Shown: positions 1 to 6,028 of the stretch, piece by piece
Layout: every line of letters starts with the position of its first letter
How positions within the stretch are numbered: position 1 is the first letter of the stretch
Assembly (NCBI GenBank): GCA_017438085.1
Contig: JAFRWH010000018.1
Location: 1-6,845 of the forward strand
Reading direction: 5' to 3'
DNA: 6,845 nt
From: Bacillota bacterium
GTDB taxonomy: Bacteria > Bacillota_A > Clostridia > Peptostreptococcales > Anaerovoracaceae
Program-made: the position numbers and the translations under genes
The notes under the pieces: model-generated
What the model saw: the letters and a program-made list of their open reading frames with translations, nothing else
Told to the model about the DNA's origin: nothing
Database searches by the model: none

Positions 1-794
1 ACTCCCTGATGAGCTACACCGTTTATTTCGGGGTGATCGCAGCAATAATGCTTGTATCCCTTGCCATCTTCATGCTCACCGTCAAAGAGCCGAGATTCGT
101 AAAGGAGATGGAGGAGGATTCCAGGCGCTACGGCATACTGGAGGAGGATGAAGCCAGCGGCAATGCAGGCGCCGGACAGAAGCTCGACGCAGCTCACAGA
201 AGGTCTCTGATCTTTATACTGCTTTCCATAGTGCTCTGGTTCTTCGGCTACAACGCCGTCATCAGCAAGTACTCTGTATACGCAAGCAATATACTTCATA
301 AAGACTACAACCTGACCCTGATAATCGCTCAGGGCGCTGCCATACTTTCCTACCTCCCGGTAGGCATGATCGCCAGCAAGGTAGGCCGCAAGAAGACCAT
401 CATGGCGGGCGTCGTGATGCTGGCAGCAGCCTTCGGCCTGGGCTCCATCATGACCGCGGAGAGCCCGACTATGGCTATGAATTTCGTATTCGTACTGGCA
501 GGCATAGCCTGGGCGACCATCAACGTAAACTCCTTCCCCATGGTGGTGGAGATGTGCTCCGGCGCCGATGTGGGCAAGTACACAGGTTACTACTACACTG
601 CCAGCATGGCGGCTCAGGTGGCGACCCCGATGGTTTCCGGCTTCCTTATGGACAAGCTGGGCATGACAGTGCTCTTCCCCTATGCGACCATTTTTGTGGC
701 CTGCGCGCTTATAACCATGTATTTCGTAAAGCATGGCGACAGCAAGCCCACCGCAAAGAAGGGCATAGAGGCGCTGGAAGATATGGACGATTAA
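1..794 (+). CDS. MFS transporter, SLC45-like (C-terminal part, 5' end outside window)
   Basis: This is an integral membrane carrier of the major facilitator superfamily, closest in feel to the SLC45/glycoside-type sugar symporters common in Clostridia; the substrate cannot be read from the sequence. The frame is open through the left edge, so the ATG at 9 is probably internal and the N-terminal half is missing. Counting from that ATG, hydrophobic helices lie near residues 5-25, 66-86, 102-122, 130-148, 155-180, 192-213 and 219-240, fitting TM6 to TM12. A charged cytosolic loop rich in Glu, Asp, Lys and Arg occupies about 26-65. The loop GMIASKVGRKK (119-129) is the second-half counterpart of the MFS motif A. 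The protein ends in a charged tail. The phosphodiesterase gene follows after 33 bases, so the two are probably co-transcribed. MFS membership is firm; the SLC45 subfamily is a recollection of similar proteins. Confidence 0.88.
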   Translation, partial: SLMSYTVYFGVIAAIMLVSLAIFMLTVKEPRFVKEMEEDSRRYGILEEDEASGNAGAGQKLDAAHRRSLIFILLSIVLWFFGYNAVISKYSVYASNILHKDYNLTLIIAQGAAILSYLPVGMIASKVGRKKTIMAGVVMLAAAFGLGSIMTAESPTMAMNFVFVLAGIAWATINVNSFPMVVEMCSGADVGKYTGYYYTASMAAQVATPMVSGFLMDKLGMTVLFPYATIFVACALITMYFVKHGDSKPTAKKGIEALEDMDD

Positions 795-827
795 TGCGGC
801 GCGTCTGCGTCTGCAGGAGGCATATAT

Positions 828-1625
828 ATGTTATTTGATTTTCTTGTTCCCGGCAGGAAGGATCATCCCGCCTGGGATGTCCTGAGAAAATATCGCTTTG
901 CTCACAGAGGCTATCACTACAAGCCTTCTATCCCGGAGAACTCGCTGCCCGCCTTCAGGCGCGCCATAGAGCACGGCTGGGGTGCTGAGCTGGATGTGCA
1001 CCTGCTTAAGGACGGCACTCTGGCAGTGTTCCACGATTCCCAGCTCAGGCGCTGCGCAGGCGTGGATGGCATAATAGAGGATCTGGATATGGCGGGTCTT
1101 GCAGACCTGCGTCTTGAGGGCACAGATGAGCCCGTGCCCCTCTTTGACGAAGTTCTGGAACTTTTCGAAGAGACCACGCCGCTGATAATAGAACTCAAGA
1201 CCTACAAGGGCAACCATTATGAGCTTGCCAAGGCGGTCTGCGAAAGACTGGACAGCTATAAGGGCGACTACTGCATAGAAAGCTTCGATCCCAGAGCAGT
1301 GGAGGACGTCAAAAAACTCCGTCCTGACATCTGCAGAGGCCAGCTTTCCATGAAATTCTGGGGCTCCGAGGCTGATATACCCTGGTATCAGAAGATAATA
1401 CTTCAGAACCTCTGGATGGACAGGAAGTCCTGTCCCGACTTTGTGGCTTATCAGTACACCGACAGGGCAAGCTACTGGCTGAAGAGAGCAAAGGAAGCCT
1501 TCGGCGTGCAGGAAGTCAGCTGGACAGTACGCAGCAAGGCAGATATGGATAAGCTCGAAGCCGACGGCTGCATCTGCATATTTGAAACATTCAACCCAGA
1601 TGACGACAATGCTTATCCGGACTAA
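828..1625 (+). CDS. Glycerophosphodiester phosphodiesterase (GDPD family)
   Basis: This TIM-barrel metal-dependent enzyme is predicted to hydrolyse glycerophosphodiesters, the deacylated remains of phospholipids, to sn-glycerol 3-phosphate and an alcohol. The family signature is clear: FAHRG (24-28, catalytic His26 and Arg27), PENS (36-39, Glu37), ELDVH (54-58, metal ligands Glu54 and Asp56), VFHD (67-70, catalytic His69) and IELK (121-124, metal ligand Glu122). The late SWTVRS segment (231-236) matches the barrel-closing Trp region. The usual GVDGIITD end motif is altered here to ADGCICIFE. No signal peptide or membrane segment is visible, so it should be cytosolic. The 265-residue length is normal for a single-domain GDPD. 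The start is fixed by AGGAGG at 815-820, seven bases before the ATG. It lies 33 bases after the MFS gene, which suggests one operon, but a functional link to the carrier is only inferred. Confidence 0.93.
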   Translation: MLFDFLVPGRKDHPAWDVLRKYRFAHRGYHYKPSIPENSLPAFRRAIEHGWGAELDVHLLKDGTLAVFHDSQLRRCAGVDGIIEDLDMAGLADLRLEGTDEPVPLFDEVLELFEETTPLIIELKTYKGNHYELAKAVCERLDSYKGDYCIESFDPRAVEDVKKLRPDICRGQLSMKFWGSEADIPWYQKIILQNLWMDRKSCPDFVAYQYTDRASYWLKRAKEAFGVQEVSWTVRSKADMDKLEADGCICIFETFNPDDDNAYPD

Positions 1626-1646
1626 GGGGTAATTAAGCTTTTTCTA

Positions 1647-1675
1647 TGGAAAATAGCTGCGGGATGTGGTATATT
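1647..1675 (+). promoter_or_regulatory. Candidate sigma-A promoter for the mrp-cvpA unit
   Basis: A -35-like TGGAAA (1647-1652, 4 of 6 consensus bases) sits exactly 17 bases before TATATT (1670-1675, 5 of 6). The -10 hexamer is preceded by TGG, giving an extended -10 element. The position, 44 bases ahead of the mrp start and in a noncoding A/T-rich gap, makes sense. It is a visual call with no experimental support. Confidence 0.5.
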
Positions 1676-1718
1676 CATCCAACAGGATAAACAAAAAAAT
1701 ATCAAAGGAGATTCTATA

Positions 1719-2555
1719 ATGGCAGTTAATTCATCAAATTGCGATCACGATTGCGCCAGCTGTGCAGCCAACTGCGCTTCAAGAACAGCAGGTAACCCGT
1801 TCAGGGCTGATCTCAACAAATATTCCAAGGTCGGCAAGGTCATAGCCGTAGTCAGCGGCAAGGGCGGCGTAGGCAAATCCCTGGTCACCTCCATGCTGGC
1901 AAGTCAGACACAGAGAAGCGGCAAACGCACCGCTGTTCTCGACGCTGACATCACCGGTCCCTCCATGCCCAGCGTTTTCGGCGTGCATGAAAGGGCATAT
2001 TCAAATGAAGAGGGCATGATCTATCCCGCAGTAACAAAAACCGGCATACAGATGGTATCCCTCAATATGCTGCTGGAGAACGACACCGACCCCGTGGTCT
2101 GGAGAGGCCCGGTCATCGCAGGCGTCGTAAAGCAGTTCTGGACCGACGTTATCTGGGAAGATGTAGACTGCATGTACGTTGACATGCCTCCCGGCACCGG
2201 AGACGTTCCTCTGACCGTGTTCCAGTCCCTGCCGGTAGACGGCATAGTAGTGGTCACCAGCCCTCAGGAAATGGTCAGCAAGATAGTCGCAAAGGCTGTG
2301 AAAATGGCCAATCTTATGAAGATCCCCGTATACGGCATAGTGGAAAATATGAGCTATTTCAAGTGCCCGGATTGCGGAAAAGAATACAGGATCTTCGGCG
2401 AGAGCCATGTGGATGAGCTGGCAAAGCAGTTCGGCGTTGACACCGTCTGCAAACTGCCCATCGACCCGAGGATCGCTCAGCTCTGCGATGAGGGACGCAT
2501 AGAGGAACTGGAGGAGAACTGGCTTGACGGCATGATCGAAAAGATCATGGCATAA
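1719..2555 (+). CDS. mrp: Mrp/NBP35-family P-loop ATPase (iron-sulfur cluster carrier)
   Basis: This cytosolic ATPase of the Mrp/ApbC/Nbp35 family is predicted to bind a labile [4Fe-4S] cluster and pass it to apo-proteins. The deviant Walker A motif GKGGVGKS is at 47-54, the DADITGPSMP segment at 75-84, and VDMPPGTGD (Walker B region) at 154-162. The pair CPDC at 216-219 is the conserved CxxC that holds the cluster at the dimer interface in this family. In addition the N-terminus has four cysteines (Cys8, Cys12, Cys15, Cys19), a CX3CX2CX3C cluster reminiscent of the extra N-terminal ferredoxin-like site of Nbp35. There is no N-terminal DUF59/MIP18 domain, unlike many longer Mrp proteins. The length of 278 is normal for the short clostridial form. 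The start is supported by AAAGGAG at 1704-1710. The CvpA-like gene follows after 48 bases and probably shares the transcript. Confidence 0.95.
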   Translation: MAVNSSNCDHDCASCAANCASRTAGNPFRADLNKYSKVGKVIAVVSGKGGVGKSLVTSMLASQTQRSGKRTAVLDADITGPSMPSVFGVHERAYSNEEGMIYPAVTKTGIQMVSLNMLLENDTDPVVWRGPVIAGVVKQFWTDVIWEDVDCMYVDMPPGTGDVPLTVFQSLPVDGIVVVTSPQEMVSKIVAKAVKMANLMKIPVYGIVENMSYFKCPDCGKEYRIFGESHVDELAKQFGVDTVCKLPIDPRIAQLCDEGRIEELEENWLDGMIEKIMA

Positions 2556-2603
2556 AGCCGGGGACTATCAGATACTGCCCCTGTAATAGAAAGAAGGTTT
2601 ATT

Positions 2604-3278
2604 ATGAGCATCGGAGCCCTTAGCATTACCACGATAATAGATCTTGTGATACTTGGTATATTGCTGATATTTGTCATTGCAGGAACCGTCAGAGGTCTTG
2701 TGGAAAGCATAGTGAACGTTGCAGGAACGATTATAGCGCTGATAGCTGCTGCGCTGCTTGCAGGTCTGTTTGCGCCGCCGGTCACCGACTGGCTGTACCC
2801 CCATTTTCAGGACAGGGTATTGAATAAATTGAATCTCGAAGCCTTGGGGCTCGGGAACCTGGAGGGGGGTGCGACTCCTCTTAGCGGACTGTTCCCGACC
2901 CTCTCGGAAAACATCCAGTCAATGGTAGAAGCTGCGGCTAAAAGCGTATTCGCCGGCACTGCCAGAGTGGTACTTTTCCTGCTGCTGTTTATAGTCTGCA
3001 TACTCATAGTCAAGCTGATCTCGGGTCTGCTTGAAAGGGTTTTCGAGCTGCCTGTACTCAAGAGCTTCAACCGCCTGGGCGGAGCGCTTTTCGGACTGAT
3101 CGAGGGCATGCTCATAATCTACGTGATCGTATTTGCAGCCCCAAGACTTGGCCTTCACTGGCTGAACGACCATGCCCAGGGCACAATACTCCTGAACTTC
3201 TTCATCAATGTGAGCCCGCTGGAATGGCTCGACTTCCTAAAGCTGAAGAGTCTGGAGCTTATCACTAAAAAGAGTTAA
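2604..3278 (+). CDS. CvpA-family membrane protein
   Basis: This is a small polytopic inner-membrane protein of the CvpA family, named after colicin V production in E. coli; the molecular role of the family is poorly known and has been linked to envelope homeostasis. Hydrophobic helices lie near residues 10-29, 35-57, 118-141 and 158-180, the standard four-helix layout. Family-like features are the GTVRGL turn after the first helix (28-32 region) and the FNRLGGALFGLIEG stretch (155-168) leading into the last helix. The loop between helices two and three (about 61-115) is extended and Gly/Leu rich. The C-terminus carries several Lys residues, probably cytosolic. The length of 224 is slightly above the usual 160-220. 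A purine-rich AGAAAGAAGG (2588-2597) serves as ribosome binding site. It is likely the last gene of the mrp transcript, since a strong terminator follows. Confidence 0.85.
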   Translation: MSIGALSITTIIDLVILGILLIFVIAGTVRGLVESIVNVAGTIIALIAAALLAGLFAPPVTDWLYPHFQDRVLNKLNLEALGLGNLEGGATPLSGLFPTLSENIQSMVEAAAKSVFAGTARVVLFLLLFIVCILIVKLISGLLERVFELPVLKSFNRLGGALFGLIEGMLIIYVIVFAAPRLGLHWLNDHAQGTILLNFFINVSPLEWLDFLKLKSLELITKKS

Positions 3279-3294
3279 AAATAAGTAAAAAATG

Positions 3295-3329
3295 AAACTG
3301 CGCAGGATATGAAGTCCTGCGCAGTTTTT
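3295..3329 (+). terminator. Intrinsic terminator after the CvpA-like gene, possibly bidirectional
   Basis: A perfect 13-base-pair stem (AAACTGCGCAGGA at 3295-3307 with its complement at 3315-3327) closes a 7-base loop and runs into a T tract at 3325-3329, 16 bases past the CvpA stop. On the minus strand the same stem is followed by several short T runs (complement of the A-rich 3274-3293), so it may also stop transcripts arriving from the convergent radical SAM gene. Confidence 0.9.
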
Positions 3330-3477
3330 GTTTCCGAATATTTCGGTATATAAGACGAAAGCGATATTATCGGCTTGCCGGTTCTCCTATTGGCCCTAAA
3401 GCCTCTCTTCCTTTACGGTCTGCTCGTATTACAGTAGTAATGGTTACCATCGACACAGTATCCTGTAAGCCTTTGTT
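3330..3477. other. Intergenic stretch packed with short dyads
   Basis: Between the terminator and the convergent radical SAM gene lies about 150 bases with no clear gene but much local symmetry: CCGAA-TAT-TTCGG (3334-3346), CGAT-ATT-ATCG (3362-3372), CGGC-TT-GCCG (3371-3380), GGC/GCC flanking CCTAAA (3392-3403), and ATGGT-T-ACCAT (3440-3450). The last sits between distant inverted arms TTACAG (3429-3434) and CTGTAA (3463-3468). If transcribed from the minus strand, this would be the 3' untranslated region of the radical SAM mRNA. It could be a folded 3' UTR, a short dispersed repeat or a relic. No known RNA family was recognised. Confidence 0.35.
3367..3450 (-). CDS. Possible 27-residue micro-ORF downstream of the radical SAM gene
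   Basis: On the minus strand an ATG at 3450 opens a 27-codon frame ending in TAA at 3367. The peptide begins MVTITTVIRADRKGRE and ends GPIGEPASR. It lies in the same reading frame as the radical SAM gene, whose TGA stop is 28 codons before this ATG would be reached counting back through the intervening in-frame codons only nine codons away; the frame is open from that TGA to the TAA. The upstream AGGA is weakly placed, about 11 bases away. Chance is a real possibility. It is listed because the frame is clean and overlaps unusual dyad structure. Confidence 0.12.
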   Translation of the reverse strand: MVTITTVIRADRKGREALGPIGEPASR

Positions 3478-4449
3478 TCATATAAGGCTGCTCCCCTGAA
3501 AGCTCCCGCGGCGTCTGAATTCGCTCTGCAGGGCGTTGAGGACAGCGTGCTTGTTCCTGGTCCATTCCGGGGCGATCAGCCTGGCTCCCGGCGCATCCCC
3601 TGTAAGACGGTGTATGGTGATCTCCTGAGGGCATCGCTCAAGCATGTCCGCCAGCAGCTTAACATATTCCTCCGCTGTGGGCAGCGGCCATGGATCTTCT
3701 TTGTATTCTTCCCCCATGCGGGTGCCTTCCATAAGGTGCAGCATGTGAAGCTTAAGGCCAAAAGGCAGGGCAGAACCGGTCCCTGCCCCGGATACTGCAT
3801 AATCAAAGGATGCCAGCATATCCTCCCGGCTTTCGCCGGGCAGCCCTATTATCAGATGCGTGACATAGCGTATGTCAAGATCGCTCAGGGCGCATACAGC
3901 TTCTCTGTAGACATCATTATCGTAGCAGCGGTTGAAAGCCTCGGCGCTTGTTTCTTTTGAACTCTGAAGCCCCAGTTCCACCCAAAGAAAGCACTTTTTA
4001 TTGTATTCCGACAGAAGCTGAAGCACCTCAGGTCCCAGGCAGTCGGGGCGGGTAGCGATGGCAAGGCCTTTTACATCCGGGAAGCTCAAGGCTTCATCCC
4101 AGAGCCTGCGCAGCTTCTGAACCGACGCGTAGGTATTGGTGTGATTCTGGAAATATGCCAGATAACCGGCTTCCGGCCATTTCCTTGACAGAAGCTTTAT
4201 CTGGGCTTCCAGCTGGCTGCATATTGAAGCTGCGCCGCAGCCCGGGTCAGCATCCGATGCCCTGAATGCTCCGGCAAAGTCTCCGCTGCCTGACTCAGAA
4301 CAGAAGCTGCAGCCCCCATAGCCCTTGCTTCCGTCTCTGTTCGGGCATGTAAAACCGCCGTCCAGGGATAGTTTTATCATCCTCTGTCCGAAGCGGGTCT
4401 TTAGCCAGGGGCCTATGGCATTGTAGTGCATGCTTCCGAAATCATTCAT
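3478..4449 (-). CDS. Radical SAM protein, TIGR01212/YhcC family
   Basis: This is a cytosolic radical S-adenosylmethionine protein of the TIGR01212 (YhcC) family, whose substrate is not established; the fold is related to Elp3-like enzymes. The [4Fe-4S] ligands are Cys35, Cys47 and Cys50 within CPNRDGSKGYGGCSFC, the family's CX11CX2C spacing. Other family marks are KLSLDGGFTCPNRDG (26-40), YFQNHTNTYA (99-108), IATRPDCL (131-138), WVELGLQS (156-163), HLIIGLPGE (198-206), LHMLHLMEGT (234-243) and IHRLTGDAP (279-287). The length of 323 is normal. The start is uncertain: ATG 4449 has no ribosome binding site and lies at the predicted transcription start, while Met7 (ATG at 4431) has GGAAG almost touching it. 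Either fits the family, whose conserved region begins near Tyr9. It ends in TGA, unlike all other genes here. It is divergent from the UroD-like gene, 65 bases away. Confidence 0.93.
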   Translation of the reverse strand: MNDFGSMHYNAIGPWLKTRFGQRMIKLSLDGGFTCPNRDGSKGYGGCSFCSESGSGDFAGAFRASDADPGCGAASICSQLEAQIKLLSRKWPEAGYLAYFQNHTNTYASVQKLRRLWDEALSFPDVKGLAIATRPDCLGPEVLQLLSEYNKKCFLWVELGLQSSKETSAEAFNRCYDNDVYREAVCALSDLDIRYVTHLIIGLPGESREDMLASFDYAVSGAGTGSALPFGLKLHMLHLMEGTRMGEEYKEDPWPLPTAEEYVKLLADMLERCPQEITIHRLTGDAPGARLIAPEWTRNKHAVLNALQSEFRRRGSFQGSSLI

Positions 4450-4455
4450 GTCATA

Positions 4456-4485
4456 ATTATACTCAATACAATCCTTTTGTGGTAA
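4456..4485 (-). promoter_or_regulatory. Promoter of the radical SAM gene (minus strand)
   Basis: Read on the minus strand, a perfect TATAAT (4461 to 4456) is preceded at 18 bases by TTACCA (4485 to 4480, 4 of 6 consensus). Transcription would begin about seven bases further on, near 4449, which is the first base of the annotated ATG. The message would therefore be leaderless, or would start translation at Met7. Confidence 0.55.
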
Positions 4486-4488
4486 AAT
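4480..4488 (+). promoter_or_regulatory. Extended -10 promoter element of the UroD-family gene
   Basis: TGG followed by TAAAAT (4483-4488) forms an extended -10 element, with only a weak -35 (TACTCA, 4460-4465, 17-base spacing). The expected start near 4495 leaves a 20-base leader carrying AGGAGG at 4501-4506. The element overlaps the -35 of the oppositely directed radical SAM promoter. Confidence 0.45.
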
Positions 4489-4514
4489 ATTAACATATTA
4501 AGGAGGTATATAAT

Positions 4515-5531
4515 ATGGACAAAAAAGAAAGGTTCATGCACTATCTGAAGAACGAGCCCGTGGACAGAGTTCCTGTGGCGATTTTCCATCATTTTACCGA
4601 CAGAAACGAGTGGCTCAAGGGTCTTAAGAGCCCCGAGATCTTCGAAAAGAATGTGAACGGCCACAAAGCCGCCAGGGCAGTTTTCGATCCCGATGTGATC
4701 AAGGTCATGAATGATTCCCTGATGATAATGCCGGTGGATGTCTCCTTCGTTGAGAAGGCTGAGGATCTCAGACGCATTCAGCCGCCAATGCCCGGTTCGC
4801 CCTTCTTCGAAAAGAGCAGGGAGCTCACCGATAGGGTATTTGCCTTCTATGAGGGTTCCGAAGCGCCTCGCTATGTGACAGGCTTTTCTCCTGCCATGAT
4901 TTTAAAGACCGCCATGAATATGGAATTCCCGAGCCTTCCCGGCGCGGTTCCTCCGCTGCTTGAGTACCTGGAAGAGGATCCCGAGTCCGTTATGGCAGCT
5001 CTGGACAAGATCGCAGACAGCGTCATCGCTCTGGACGAGATGTACATTAAAGAATGCGGAGCCGACGGCATTTATTTCAGCGTCAACAACCAGAAGAATT
5101 ACTTCCCCAAGGAAGCTTATCTCAAATATATCGCACCCTCCGAGAAGAAGGTAATGGCGGCCGACAACAAGCTCTCATCCATGAACTGCCTGCACATCTG
5201 CGGCTATGCGGGACTTGCAAACGACCTGGATCTTTACAAGGACTACGATGCAGCTGCCATCAACTGGGCTGTTCACGCCGAAGGCATGTCCCTTAAGGAC
5301 GGCAAGAAGCTCTTCGGAGGAAAGCCGGTGTTCGGCGGCTTTGAGCAGACCGGCGTCATCTATACCGGAAGCCGCGAGGCCGTGGAGAAGGCTGTTTTCG
5401 CTATTCTGGATGAAAACGGTCAGCAGGGCATTATGATCGGCGCTGACTGCACCGTTCCCACGGACATAGACGACAACAGGCTTGAATGGATAAGAAAAGC
5501 CTGTGAAAAGTACGCAGAGGCGCATAAATAG
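4515..5531 (+). CDS. Uroporphyrinogen decarboxylase-family (MtaA/CmuA-like) methyltransferase-type protein
   Basis: This TIM-barrel protein of the URO-D superfamily looks like the branch of zinc-dependent methyltransferases (MtaA, MtbA, CmuA) rather than haem-pathway HemE. The N-terminus (KERFMHYLKNEPVDRVPV, 4-21) is the standard family opening, but the HemE signature around RQAGRY is absent, arguing against uroporphyrinogen decarboxylation. A HxC pair (His227, Cys229, in LHICGY) and Cys312 (in GADCTVP) match the HxC-Xn-C zinc ligands that activate a thiol in corrinoid-dependent methyltransferases. No corrinoid-binding protein (DxHxxG motif) or reactivase is seen nearby, so methyl donor and acceptor are unknown. 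The length of 338 is typical. The start is set by a strong AGGAGG at 4501-4506, eight bases before the ATG. No transmembrane or signal segment is visible. It ends in TAG. Family placement is secure; the reaction is inferred. Confidence 0.9.
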   Translation: MDKKERFMHYLKNEPVDRVPVAIFHHFTDRNEWLKGLKSPEIFEKNVNGHKAARAVFDPDVIKVMNDSLMIMPVDVSFVEKAEDLRRIQPPMPGSPFFEKSRELTDRVFAFYEGSEAPRYVTGFSPAMILKTAMNMEFPSLPGAVPPLLEYLEEDPESVMAALDKIADSVIALDEMYIKECGADGIYFSVNNQKNYFPKEAYLKYIAPSEKKVMAADNKLSSMNCLHICGYAGLANDLDLYKDYDAAAINWAVHAEGMSLKDGKKLFGGKPVFGGFEQTGVIYTGSREAVEKAVFAILDENGQQGIMIGADCTVPTDIDDNRLEWIRKACEKYAEAHK

Positions 5532-5560
5532 CGGAATAGCGCAGTTCACGCAAGTTTCGT

Positions 5561-5589
5561 TTGATTTTCGCTGTCCCCTGCGGTAAGAT
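5561..5589 (+). promoter_or_regulatory. Candidate promoter for the 5657-6845 gene run
   Basis: TTGATT (5561-5566, 4 of 6) and TAAGAT (5584-5589, 4 of 6) are separated by exactly 17 bases. They lie in the only sizeable gap before the downstream genes, about 65 bases ahead of the first start codon. A perfect dyad abuts the -10 on its downstream side. Confidence 0.45.
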
Positions 5590-5601
5590 TTTACTGTAAA
5601 A
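5589..5601. promoter_or_regulatory. Operator-like palindrome TTTTAC-T-GTAAAA
   Basis: This is a perfect 13-base inverted repeat centred on T5595. It begins at the last base of the candidate -10 hexamer and covers the expected transcription start. A bound repressor there would block initiation. No regulator family can be named from the site, and no regulator gene is in the window. Confidence 0.35.
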
Positions 5602-5656
5602 GGTATAAAAAGGCCCGAAAAGGTCCTGCAGTTTCATAAAAGAAAGGAAAGCTGTT

Positions 5657-6028
5657 ATGAGCAATGCATCCAATCCGATGGCAGAGATCATCAATAATAT
5701 CAAGCTGGCCACAGCTGAAGACAAGCTGGTCTGGAAGAAGCTGGCTGCATATCTTGAGGACAACGAAAACGAAGCGCTTATCGATTTCATGATAGAAAAC
5801 GACCCATACAACAACGGCGGAGATGCGAAGCTTCTCGAAACATCCGTCTGCGCTGCGCTTGATGAGGCATTATTCTATTTCCTGAACGATTCCGCCAATC
5901 AGTGGAAGCTCTGCGCTCAGCTGATCACAGAGGATGGACTCGGCCCCATACAGGAGATCGAGGTCCCCAGAATGGACATGATCATGCTGCTGCAGGAGGT
6001 CCTTCAGCAGCAGAAGAGAAATGCCTAA
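5657..6028 (+). CDS. Acidic small protein of unknown function (123 residues)
   Basis: I do not recognise this protein. It is acidic (21 Asp/Glu against 9 Lys/Arg by hand count) and looks largely helical, with amphipathic stretches near residues 8-34, 36-47, 58-76, 82-91 and 104-119, and a probable loop NDPYNNGGD at 48-56. There is no signal peptide or membrane span. Cysteines occur only at 65 and 86, so a metal site is not suggested. The start is supported by AAAGGAAA at 5643-5650. The coding frame overlaps the next gene by eight bases, which implies a bicistronic unit with translational coupling and perhaps a complex between this acidic protein and its mildly basic partner. That the gene is real is supported by the ribosome binding site, promoter-like sequence and tight linkage; its function is open. 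Confidence 0.75.
   Translation: MSNASNPMAEIINNIKLATAEDKLVWKKLAAYLEDNENEALIDFMIENDPYNNGGDAKLLETSVCAALDEALFYFLNDSANQWKLCAQLITEDGLGPIQEIEVPRMDMIMLLQEVLQQQKRNA

Noticed and set aside
831..1217. Long minus-strand open frame opposite the phosphodiesterase gene
   Set aside because: The plus strand encodes every catalytic motif of GDPD, and the opposite frame has low-complexity composition with no recognisable domain; it is a shadow.
2001..2408. Minus-strand open frame of 135 codons opposite the Mrp gene
   Set aside because: It is antisense to conserved Walker and CxxC regions, and its His/Tyr-rich translation reflects codon complement rather than a protein.
2560..2581. GGGG/CCCC inverted pair between mrp and the CvpA-like gene
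   Set aside because: It is only four base pairs around a 14-base loop with no T tract, too weak for a terminator or a clear regulatory hairpin.
3429..3468. Shared CTGTAA half-sites here and in the dyad at 5589-5601, as a common operator
   Set aside because: The arrangement and spacing differ completely (28-base gap versus 1), so the shared hexamer is probably coincidence.
3547..3960. Plus-strand open frame of 137 codons opposite the radical SAM gene
   Set aside because: The minus strand carries unmistakable TIGR01212 motifs throughout; no ribosome binding site or domain supports the plus frame.
5532..5560. Search for a terminator after the UroD-family gene
   Set aside because: No stem followed by a T tract was found, so read-through into the downstream genes cannot be excluded, but no feature can be called.
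5608..5630. Imperfect AGGCC/GGTCCT dyad in the leader of the 123-residue gene
   Set aside because: It is short, needs a bulge, and has no T tail or known riboswitch features.
5431..5814. Minus-strand open frame of 127 codons spanning the gap before the 123-residue gene
   Set aside because: It covers the 3' end of the UroD-family gene, the promoter region and the start of the next gene, with no ribosome binding site or family resemblance.
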